Shown here: piece after piece, positions 31,849 through 42,229 of the stretch | Numbering within the stretch: position 1 is the first letter of the stretch | Layout: every line of letters starts with the position of its first letter | Assembly: GCA_963971405.1 (NCBI GenBank) | Contig: OZ020490.1 | Coordinates: forward strand, 2,790,001-2,854,000 | DNA from: Psococerastis gibbosa | Taxonomy: Eukaryota > Arthropoda > Insecta > Psocodea > Psocidae | Direction of reading: 5' to 3' | DNA length: 64,000 nt | Notes under the pieces: generated by a model | What the model was told of the DNA's origin: nothing | The model's input: only the letters and a program-made list of their open reading frames with translations | The model's database searches: none | Translations under genes and position numbers: made by a program

Positions 31849-34800
31849 ATGAAGCGGGAGCTTGTAACGAAGCTGAGGGCGGCACTGCCTGGTCTTCAAC
31901 ATGACCTGGTATTTGCTGATATTGCTGCGCCCATGATTGAGGGTGGTATTCTTGCGCCGGAGGAATACCGCCAGCTGTTAGCGAGAGCGACCGACAGCAG
32001 TAGGGCAAAGCTGTTGGTAGAACTTCTGGCGGGGAAAGAGGACGCAGCCTACGAAACATTCCTCGATGTTCTGATGAAAGACTATTCATGGCTGGTTGAA
32101 GAAGTTCGGAACGGCGCGAGCTGCAGTGGAATGGGCGATGTTACGGATAGTGTCCCGTTTGAAAGACCCGGTAAGTGGCATTGTATTGTATTTTTTAAGG
32201 GTAAACTTTATTTTCTGCTGGGGTGTTATATCTTAAGTGGACTTTCAGCATTAAATGAATAAACGTTATATATCGTATCGCCTGTTTGGGGTTTGTCATC
32301 GTAGCACGTTGCCATATCCAGGAGCCTTTTTACATTTGGGAATATGCTACCTGACTATTTTGGAAAACCTATTTTAATTTACTAAAAAGTAAAAGTAGTT
32401 ATTTTTCCCCGACGATACAAGTATCTTAGAGTACCTAGTGCTGGGGTAGTCAATGTGAACTGTTCATGTACAATTTGGTTATATATTATTTCCAACTCTA
32501 CTTTTCGTAGATTTATTTTATACCCCATAAAATGATTATTGTTTCCTAAAAAACGTTGTTTAGTAGGAGAAACATTTTTCCCCATTGTTTGATCGTTAAA
32601 AAGCAGGTGACTTGTGACGTCATTTTAAGAGACCTTATCTTAGAGAAAACTGACGCACTAGCCCAATGACAATCACAGAACTACCTGATTTTAACGATTT
32701 TACTTTATAGCCTACTTTTTTGTAAATTAGGTACCTATTGATTAATTGTATTTTTTTTTTTAACAGAAATATATATTTATTTATATACAGTATATTGATT
32801 GTAGTCCATAGTTAAAAGCACTAACACTTATTTGTTTATTTTTTAATATTTTTTCATGCAAAAAGCATTATTATTGGTAATATATAAGCTAAAGTAAAGT
32901 AAGTAAAGTAAATGTATTTCAAAAAGTTTCCTTCGTAATACATTAATAAACATATGGGGCCCGTTAGGCTAGGCCCGTGATGGGCCCCTAAACAGTTTGC
33001 AATACAAATAATATTTAAATACACTAGTTACACTATAATAATTTATGTTTAAATCATGTAAAAATCACAGAAAAAATATTAATAAGAAGCAGAAAGATAA
33101 AATAATAATAATAATGGTAGGTTTGTACAATATATGTAAGTAGATAGCTTAAATTAAATTAACAGCTTGAGCAAAAACTGAGGCTGGGGAAATGGATCTA
33201 TATATGTGTGATGTTTGAAATAGGGATGTTTTTGGGGCAAAAGTTCTGAGATTGCGGCCCACTCCAAGTCTTGTGTTTAGTCCATGTTGAATGTAGTCTG
33301 TCTGGCCGTCTAACGTCATGCTGCGTTTGTATCTGTATAGTAGTAGTTGTCTTGTGTAAAGTAGTGTCAATGGATGAACCTGGAAGTCATTATATAGTTG
33401 GAGGGATGGGAAACGGTGTGGTCTGCGCATTGCGACCCGCAGGACACTTTTCAGTGCAACCTCAAGAGGTTGTAGGTGAGTGCAGTAAGCTCCCCCCCCC
33501 CCCCCCCCCCAATAAGCCATATTCTGCTATTGACTGCACAATTGCATAGTACGTCTGTCTGAGGAAGTCCCGGTCAAGTATGTGCCTTAAACGTCGAAAT
33601 TTGTATATAGTCTTTCGTACCCGTGTCGATGTCAGTAGTATGTGCGTGTTCCATTTAAGGTGTTGGTCAATTGTCACTCCTAAGTATTTGTACGAGTCAG
33701 TCTTTGCTATTGTATGTTGGTTTATTGTTATCGTTAGGTTGTCAGGTTGTCCAGCTGAGTTGGGGCTGAATGTCATAAATTCGGTTTTAAGTACATTAAG
33801 AGTGAGTCTGTTTTCCTGTAGCCATTTTTGTACTTTTTTCAGTGCTAGGTTTGTCTTATTTTGCACATCATTCCATGTATCTCCATTAATATGTAGGGCG
33901 GTGTCGTCAGCAAAGCCAATCAAACTACCGTCAATATCTAGTTTCAAAAGTTCATTAATGTAGATAAGGAACAAGAGTGGCCCGAGGACAGTACCTTGGG
34001 GCATTCCAATGGTAACGGGGATGTGACTGCTAGAGGCCTCAAAGACTGGAAAAGAAGAATTGGAGTCGGTATTGGGTCTTCTAAGACGTACCTGTTGCAT
34101 GCGTTTTGTCAAGTAAGAACGGAGTAAGGTGTGTGTCTTTCCTCTAAGTCCAGCTTGTTCGCACTTTAGTAGGAGTAGGTTGTGGTCAACAGTGTCAAAC
34201 GCTTTTTGTAAGTCTAAAAAAACACAGATTGGTCGTCGTCCGTTATCTAGGTCTTCATACAATAGTGACATCAGTTTCGTAATAGCGTCTTGAGTGTTTC
34301 GTCCACTTTGAAAGCCATACTGGTTGGGTGCAAGGTAATCATTAATAGTCATAAAATTAACAATACGCGCCTTAATTGCTTTTTCTATTATTTTGCTGAT
34401 GTTGCAGGTGAGGGAGATGGGTCTGTAGTTTGCTAGTTCAGCCTTGTCGCCTTTTTTGTGGAGAGGCATTACCGTGGCATATTTGCACGACTCAGGAAAA
34501 GTAGCTCTAGTAGCTCTAGTGAAACAGATGTTAACAATATGAGTCAGTGGTTTGCGTAGCACAAGCTTATGAGTTTTGAGGATGCTTGCAGTTAATCCGT
34601 CCGGTCCAGGTGCCGAATCTATCTTGAGTTCATTTATAAATTTCTCTATTTTATGCTCATCAGTGGGTGCAAAAGCATATAAGGAAAATTGGTTTGCAAT
34701 AGGGTTTTGGCTGATGTTCTGAGTGGTGTCAGCTTTGGGTAGTCTGGATGCAAGTTCGTTGCCCATCTCTGAAAAATACTGGTTAAAAGCTTCGGCCATT

Positions 34801-37172
34801 TCCTTAAGATTGTCATTTGTTATGATATTACCTTGTGAGACAATTTTAGTAATATCTTGCTGTTGTTTGTGGGAGTCTGTGATTTCATTAATAATTGCCA
34901 GGTTTTTTTAGGATTGTTCTTATTTGCGCGAATTTTATTTTTGTAGTATGTGTTTTTCGTTATTTCGAGGAGCTCTTTCAGATTATTTCTGTACTGCTTG
35001 TATTTTATCATTAACAAAAAATTTGTAGGCTGCTTTCTTAGTTGCAGGCATAGTTTGTCTCTTTGTCGAATCGAGAGGAGGAGACCTGAGGTGATCCAAG
35101 GCTTCAGCTTTGTTTTCCTGTTTGAAGTAAATATGAGATTAGTACAATTTTCTACATGTTTTGTTAGTATCTTGGTAAATTGGTTGGTACAGTGATCTAC
35201 ATTTGAGGATGTAAATAATGTTTACCACTTTTCCTGGGCTAGATTACGGGCTAATCTGTCATGATCAACGAGAGTTTTTGTTTTTTTGTTCATATTTTGT
35301 GAGATAAATGTGTCGTCTTTTAGTGTGATGGCAGTGAGATCCCTTAGGCTCAAATCTGAAAATTTATTTTCAATCCGGGAAATAGCCTTGTCTTCATCTT
35401 TATTTTCCACTGATGAATTGGTAGTTGACTTGACCTTTGCAAGGTCGTCTCTAATTTCTTTCATTCCAGCTAGTAGTAGAACCACTTCACTATTCATTTT
35501 GCGTACTTATTAAATAGAATGTTCAATAAAAAAGTAATAATAACATGAAGTTTTTAATGATCACAGCAAATTAGTAAGACTCAAATTAAAATATATAACA
35601 TAAAGCCCTTTATTTACGTTTCACTCAGCGGCCATCTTGGATCTACTGTAACTGTAGCTGCCAGTGGTATTTCTTCTACGATATTGCCGTTAATACCTAC
35701 TGTAATTCCAATGCATGGCGGTGCAGATTTCCATAAAAGGACCTCAATTTGAGCAGCCTCCTTTTTTTATATGATTTTATGCCAATGTCTTTGCTGGTCG
35801 CAAGAAGGCTCCATGCCATTGCCATGTTACGGCTTATGATTAGGTAAGGCGCAAAAATAGCAAAGTTAAAGCTTAAGAATCCAGGCTTATGGGCCGTGGT
35901 CGAAATGAAAGCGAACTTACAAACGTTTCGTCAACATCTTCAGTGGAACTCAGTTGCTTCTGAGCCTCCATGATACCATTTTAGAAGCCTACGCATTTCC
36001 ACTGTAGATGTCGACAGCAGATGTTGAAGAAACGTTTGGAAGTTCGCTTTCATTTCGACCCCGGCCCATCAGCCCGGATTCTACTGGTTCTCCATTCGAC
36101 TTTGCTGTTACGTTAAAGCTGTGTTTTTGGTTGGTTCTTCCAGAAATAGCCACAAATCAAAACTTGAGAAACCAGTGTCTCGAGTTGGAGCGAGCCGTTT
36201 CGCCCTCATGCTGCCGGAAGCGATGCGGTTCCCAGTCTGTTTCGTCATTTCCTTCGTCTTCAAAACGGTCGTTAGGCAACAGTAGTAGTAGCTTGACATT
36301 GGAAACCGACCCGGCTGCTGTGATTATCAAGTGTGGCGAACAAAATAAAGAAAATGCCGCAGTGGAAACGCGCAACAAGGTGTCCGCGGTGGAAAATAGT
36401 AAATTGTCTCAGGGTAAGTTATATATCTTTTATAGCGGGCTCTGAATCGTGGAATTAGTACTGGCTGGTCGTGGAAAATATTGTAAGTTACTGCAAATTC
36501 TCATAGAATATGGCTTATACTAGTTGTTTAGTAACCAATGGAGGGACAAGTGGATGAGCGTGAGATAATAAAATTGCGAGTGTAATGCTTGCAAATATTT
36601 ATTTATGTTTGAAAAAATAGAAAACACCTATAAATTTACATAATAATATGTTCAATCTTCTGAAAAAAAAACAAAACATTAAAACAGAAAAGGAAACATT
36701 TGTATTCTAACGTGACGAGATTCGTAATCTTCTTAAACTGCGTTGCTAACATCATGCGCATTCAATATATTATATTTGCTTATAGATTTCAACGAAGCCC
36801 TTAATACCTTTAAAGAATTTGTTGAGTGTAATGCGACACATGCCGCCACTGGAACGGATTAATACATTAATATTATATTGGATCTTTGTTTTAGGAATAA
36901 CCGAAGAAATGATGACACTGGTGAAGAAAAATCACCGTACGAGCCGGGACTGGACAAGTCTGGCGCATGCGCTGGGACTTACCCGTCTGGTGAACAAAAT
37001 CCGCATCAAGGTCCTCGTGTTTGGCGAAGACCTGGATGTTTGCGTATTGTACCTGTTGCAAGAGTGGGTTGGGAATGACCCGAAAGTCGCGACTCTGCTC
37101 AGGCTCCTGCAGGCTCTCAGGGCTGAAGGATTCAATGACGTAGCAGGTAAGGAATTAGAGATTAATAATTGA
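31849..37172 (+). CDS. CARD and Death-domain adaptor protein, CRADD/RAIDD-like
   Basis: Coding exons are 31849-32170, 36144-36413 and 36895-37172, all phase 1, giving 289 residues. Exon 1 is a CARD: LVTKLRAALPGLQHDLVF, then GGILAPEEYRQLL, AKLLVELLAGKEDAAYETFL and WLVEEV follow the six-helix pattern, closest to RAIDD. Exon 2 is a Ser/Asn-rich linker of 90 residues. Exon 3 is a Death domain: DWTSLAHALGLT, KIRIKVLVFGEDLD, CVLYLLQEW and TLLRLLQALRAEGFNDVA. Such CARD-DD adaptors link death-domain scaffolds to initiator caspases, so a PIDDosome-like role is inferred from architecture only. An acceptor (TTTTAG) five bases before the ATG shows that a 5' exon, probably noncoding, lies upstream. The C-terminus is uncertain: GTAAGG at 37147 could splice to 37195. 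Confidence 0.82.
32885..35500 (-). mobile_element. Internally deleted LINE in intron 1 of the CARD/DD gene
   Basis: The RT frame at 34799-33462 has SAPGPDGL, YRPISLTCNISKIIEKAI, FDTVDHNLL, GMPQGTVLGPLLFLIYIN and the catalytic box FADD, typical of CR1/Jockey-type LINEs. Upstream there are an ORF1-like coiled coil (35497-35270) and the pre-RT linker (WITSGLLLSIRQRDKL), but the endonuclease is missing. Frame breaks lie near 35235, near 34895 and at a poly-G/C run at 33491-33510 inside the ORF, after which the C-terminus continues to 33149. The 3' end is an ACTTT-type microsatellite tail at about 32887-32912. It is dead and antisense to the host gene. Confidence 0.9.
35878..36088. mobile_element. 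Foldback element just upstream of CARD/DD exon 2
   Basis: The left arm ATCCAGGCTTATGGGCCG...GTCGAAATGAAAGCGAACTT and the right arm AAGTTCGCTTTCATTTCGAC...CCCGGATTCTACTGGT are complementary over about 70 bp. The right arm ends about 55 bp before exon 2 (36144). Relatives lie at 31230-31478, with a trace near 15123-15150. Confidence 0.8.
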
Positions 37173-37269
37173 TAAGTAAATGTTTATTTTCCAGCTCGAA
37201 AAATGCAGAAAGTGCTTCGTTGCCGGAATCTTCTGTTGAACCTTCGAATGAGAATGGTTAAATGTTAAG

Positions 37270-39470
37270 TTTCCAATCGTTCTATGTGGCATGAAGGGAT
37301 AAACGTTGGCGCAAGCTATGAACAACAGAATTAGTGCATTTGAAAAGTAGGCATACAGACGAATGCTGCGCATATCGCCTGTAGTCACTTAAGAGTTGCT
37401 ATTAGCAAGAACATTAGCCGAGAAAACAACAACTTGTAAAAAAAAAATGCGGGCCCAAGTTTCACATTAATTTTGTCTTACATTAAAATCATACTGTAAG
37501 CTAAATATACAGATATCCTAGAAAAGCCTTCTAATTCTTAGTAAGCCTTCTAATTCTTAGTAAGAATAGATGTAAAGGGTGGTCCGCAGCGACGCATTGT
37601 CGGTCTGAGGTGTTCGCAGACCGTCACTGGTTTGGGAACCACTGCGATTGATGAAGTAAATTGCTATAACTTGTATGTTTTGTGTTCTTGCTTTTGGTTA
37701 ATTTTATTAATTCCTTCCTCCGGGCGCCATCGCCAACCTTTTTTTTGTATAGTGTGTGACCAGTCGTTATACAATATATACGAGAACATCATTCGCTGCA
37801 TCAACATATTATATCTTTTAATATTTAATTTGGACACATATATGGCTTTTCTCCCTTGTCTCTTATTTTTTTTTTTTTTTTATAGGTATTGCATTTATAT
37901 ACCTATACAGTATATATTTTTTTTCAGATGAGCTGGTTGAAAAGTTTGCGACATAGAAGTACCACTTGCAGTATTTTTTTTTTACACTTTTAGAAAAATT
38001 GTTATGTAATGTACAAAATTTTAGAGGAAGCTACTCCGTTGCAAACGGTCATTGCAATATTTCACACCTATATTTGGGTTCTTTCTATCGTATTCCATTT
38101 CTAAGAAGTTACATGAAAAATTGGTTGTAGGTTGTATTTGGGGTAAGCTTTAGACCCCATACATACACAACTACAATATTACAGTGACAGAAAACAATAT
38201 AAACGTTTTGTTCTCTGTTAATGAAAGGATTTATATGAAAGAAAATGAGTAAAAAACGTGGTTTCCAGCGGCAGAAACGTAAGATAAGCTTGCTGTATTA
38301 TGTATTACATAGGGTAGTGTCTTTTTAAGGGAGGTTTTACGGGCTCTCGTGAAGAAAACACTTAGCGCTATTTAAGCACGGAATAACGGTTATATTACGT
38401 TTTTTCGCTTTGTATAAATAATAATCTATAAGGCGTTGTTCCATTTGTAATAGAACCTATTGGAATTAACTTAAAAAAAACACATCACCCTATCTATCAT
38501 ATAAAAGCAGAAAGTTTTTCTCATGGCTGTGAATAAATGGGCACTTGGCGTTGGCGCCACCTTGGTTGTGTTGGTAGAGAACTCGACTATGAAACGGAGG
38601 GTCGAGGTTCGAAACTCGATACACAATGGTAAATTTTCAGCTAGACATGAGTTTTTTCTTCTTTTCTTCTTCGTCTTTTGGCTCTACAGACTCCCAACTC
38701 TTGGAGGTCGGTTTATAGTTTGTCCTTCCAGTAGTTTCGTGGACGTCCCTGTACTCTCCTTCCCGTCATGCTAGCTTTGTATATTTTTGACATTCTTGCG
38801 AAGTGTCCTAGTCATCATAGACGCTGCGCTTTTACAAAACCTGAACTGAGTTTGCCCAACCCTTTCTTACATTCTCCGTTGAGGGAAAAATGCAACTGTT
38901 GAGCATGTAGCTGCCCACAACATCCTGGGTAGAGTAGTGGCCCAGAGAAAGGATTCTCTCAGGTGTGGGAAACCTTTGATGGTTGTGCCATGGCGTTATT
39001 TGATTTTGTTAACCTATTTTTATATATTATACGGTAGGTTGCTTTTAATTTTACTTTCATTTTACATTTACTTTATGAAATTTTGTTCTGACCTTTTGCG
39101 CCGGACGCATTTTCCTGTTACGTAGTGATAAGTTGAGATTTAGCTCAGTAAGGACAGTTTTTGAAGATTCTTGCCTTGTTTATGTAATTTTTTTTGAGGG
39201 GGCATTTTGAACCAGCCCTCAGTCCGTCCTCTTCATGCTTTCTTGTGTTTTGAACTGTTTAAATCCAAAAATAGAGCATAATGAGAAAATTGTCAATGTG
39301 GGACACGAACATGCATCGTTTTCAGTGGTGGAGCATTCATGTAAGGTGTTTAAAGCCGCATTACACTCAACAAATCCTTAGAGTGTATCAAGACCTTCGT
39401 TGGAAACTATAGGAAGCCAGGAGAAAGTACGATTGTGTGAGCATGATGCTATCAACACAGTCTAAGAAAA
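37270..39470. other. Intergenic stretch without a recognised gene
   Basis: I find no gene here. Notable are T-rich runs (37867-37881, 37971-37983) and a tRNA-like head at 38556-38632. No ORF shows a domain. Confidence 0.5.
38556..38632 (+). mobile_element. tRNA-like SINE head (possible)
   Basis: TTGTGTTGGTAGAGAACTCG resembles an A-box half, and GTCGAGGTTCGAAACTCGAT contains a near-consensus B-box (GGTTCGAAACTC). No clean acceptor stem or anticodon arm can be drawn, so this is a SINE or tRNA pseudogene rather than a functional tRNA. Confidence 0.4.
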
Positions 39471-39474
39471 TTTA

Positions 39475-39781
39475 AGCGGGCCATTCACGAGGGCTCCAAA
39501 CGGACTCGCGCCAAGCCAAATGGCGCGTCCTGTTCCATTTGGCGTTAGCGCCATTTTGAGGAGTCATCACAACTACGCTAAACAAGTCGCTCTAAATCTT
39601 TCAAATTGTACAGTGTAAAAGTACCTCTTCCATATCGTCACACTGTACAATTTGAAAGATTTGGAGCGACTTGTTTAGCGTAGTTGTGATGACTCCTCAA
39701 AATGGCGCTAACGCCAAATGGAACAGGACGCGCCATTTGGCTTGGCGCGAGTCCGTTTGGAGCCCTCGTGAATGGCCAGCT
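39475..39781. mobile_element. Near-perfect 307-bp palindromic MITE
   Basis: The arms of about 145 bp run from AGCGGGCCATTCACGAGGGC to its complement ending AATGGCCAGCT, with very few mismatches. For example GAGGAGTCATCACAACTACG pairs with CGTAGTTGTGATGACTCCTC. It is flanked by a perfect TTA on both sides (39472-39474 and 39782-39784), the target duplication type of PIF/Harbinger elements. The loop is only about 30 bp. Confidence 0.92.
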
Positions 39782-39784
39782 TTA

Positions 39785-41018
39785 GATTTTAAATGTTTTC
39801 TTTATTGTTTTCAAATTGTTACTTTTTAAGGTGATAAAGCATGCTATACAAAATTATGCGTGTTTTCTTTTCTTTTTTAACTTTAGCGACGCAAATATTA
39901 TACTCGCAATAAAATCGCACGCTCCACCACGGTCGTGTTACCTCTTCATTAATTGTCCGCCTTGTCCAAGTTTGACGTGATCCCCTATCATGCACATGTG
40001 ATTATTCTCTATTTTCGGATATAATGTCCTGTGGAGATTGCTTATTAAACCTAGGTTAATTTAATGTTAAAATTGATAACTTCTTCTTTATCTAACATGG
40101 CTTCAACTGTGGAACTTACACAGCTCCAAGCCATCGTGTTTGAACTTGCTATGATATAAATGAAGGAATCTCCTGATTGCAGTGGATTCCGAACCACTTG
40201 GCTTTAGCCTCTTTCACGAATAATTATTTTTAATTAGTCAGAGGTGAAAAAAAAGTTGAGAAATGGGACACCCGTGACTTCCTTTACAAAAGTCCATTAA
40301 TAGTGCCACAGTACTACAGCCTTCCCCTAGGAGAGCTCATGTAGCCATGACGACCGATAAGAGGACTATGAAAAAAAACATGGAACTTACTGTTCTTATC
40401 ACTGACTAGAGTACTTTTATGTTAGTTTAGTTAGTATTGTTAGTAGCAATACTTTTCATAGCACTCAAATACCTAGAGAAGATAACTATGTTCTAACTGT
40501 TGTTCTGTTATGTTCTAACATTAGTAAAAAACGGGTTTATTACCAGTACAGGGGTTTATTATATCTTTCAATGGAGGCCTTGCGTAGCTGATTGCTTCTT
40601 GTTTTTAATCTACAAAGCTGATCAATGAAATTGAATTTACGTACACAAGCTCTCCATTTACATTAAGAAGATGTGGAGTGTATATGCATGGTCAACTGAA
40701 TTATGCGATTGTTATTTCTTATTTAATTAACTATGGAAGTTGTACTTCATGCACAAATTTTAGGTGTTGTAATTATTTAATAAACTTCAGTGAGGGCTAA
40801 CATTGTAAAGTTCATGGAGAGATAACAGCGCCAAAAAGTGAAAATAGCCTGTGGTATTGTATATGAAGTCGTCCTTTACAAATTCCATTTTTCAAATCTT
40901 TATAGCTTGTGTGACTATAGAGTAAATTTAAAAAAAAACAATAAACTAATTGATTTTTACATGATCGAAGGGTAGACCCTAACTAAATAAAATTTGTACG
41001 TTCCACATCTTCATAGGA
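39785..41018. other. Intergenic stretch without a recognised gene
   Basis: Apart from a partial copy of repeat D at 40163-40200 (CTCCTGATTGCAGTGGATTC) I see nothing identifiable. A short ATG-initiated frame at 40098 stops after 20 codons. Confidence 0.45.
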
Positions 41019-42222
41019 GTGTACAGGCCTTAGGAAATTGGCAGTCTGAAATTGAATACTTGTTATTTTTTTTATTTAATTAACTAAGCAAGATATTAAA
41101 GATTTGGCTCGTTCAAGTTGTAGAAGACTATATCATGCATCATATAATAAGGGATTTTCGAAATTATAGTTTTTGCTTTCCAATTTATACGTAGTATAAG
41201 GAAAGCTTTGTGACGGTCGAAATTTTCGATTCCGAGATTTCAACGGATTTATATGTTTTAAGGTCCCAGGAACCCAAAAAAGTGGTTTTTACGAAATGTC
41301 TGTCTGTCTGTGCGTCGATTTCCGGGCAAACTACTCGGTCGATTTTGATGAAATTCGGCATGTAGGTTCACAAAAATCATATCTCGGGACTATTTTTTTT
41401 ATTTTGGGCTAACTCAATTTGGGGGGGTTTTATTTTCAAAAAAACGTCTAAAAAAATTATTTCCCAAAAACGGCTCCAACGATTTCTTTTAAATTCACAT
41501 ATATTGTAGTTCTTGTTAATGTTGATAAAATGCGGGGGGTCGCTTGCCCCTTGATAGTTTGCTTCTGGGGTAAAAAAATAAAAATATGTAAATTTTAATG
41601 AAAAAAGACTAAAAAATAATTTTTCTGCGACACCTTTCTATCGATGATTTCTACCTTCAGGTATGTTTTAGGTGTTAAATTGAGTAACGAAACCGGTCAG
41701 GTTGCTTTCCCAAAAAAGTATTTGGTTTTGTACAAAAAATGTTCTTGAAAAAATGATAGAAAATTCACGCTCAAATGCATTGCGTGCCCTGCCAGTATTG
41801 CTGTGTGGCAATGTGTTGGTCTGACCTATCTAGAATTTACCTCACCACCAGTGACGAGTGACGTCAGGTGGACACCCCCCCCCCCCCCCCCCCCGAGATA
41901 TCGGAAATTTAACCATAGGAAAATTATTTACCATGAAATTACTCATTTTCTCTATCTACTAATTTTGATAAATTGGAAAGCATGTTCGAGTAAACTCGGA
42001 CCGGTTCTTTTTTTTATAAAATCGATTATACCTAGGTGAAAATTTATTGTTTACAAAATATTATCATGTTTGTGAAAACAACTACAATTTTGAAAATTAA
42101 AAATATCTTATTATACCCTATGATGCATGAAGTAGTCTTCTACAACTTTAATAGCATGCTTAGTTAATTAAATAAAAAATAAAAAGTATTAAATTTCGGG
42201 CTGCCAATTTTCTACGGGCTGT
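41018..42222. mobile_element. Inverted-repeat element carrying nested repeat R1
   Basis: The left arm at 41018-41165 (GAGTGTACAGGCCTTAGG..., ATTTAATTAACTAAGC, TTGTAGAAGACT, ATGCATCATA) is complementary to the right arm at 42110-42222. The same arms without the central insert form a compact element at 51517-51895. The central 41170-42011 is repeat R1, so R1 appears to have landed in this element. It is noncoding. Confidence 0.8.
41170..42011 (+). repeat. Dispersed repeat R1, copy 1
   Basis: This 842-bp unit starts TTTTTGCTTTCCAATTTA and ends GAGTAAACTCGGACCGG. It carries AGGTCCCAGGAACCCAAAAA, CGATTTCCGGGCAAACTA and CGATTTTGATGAAATT. A second full copy is at 49951-50814. It contains no transposase, so it is a non-autonomous or decayed repeat of unknown class. 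Confidence 0.88.
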
Positions 42223-42229
42223 TTTCATC

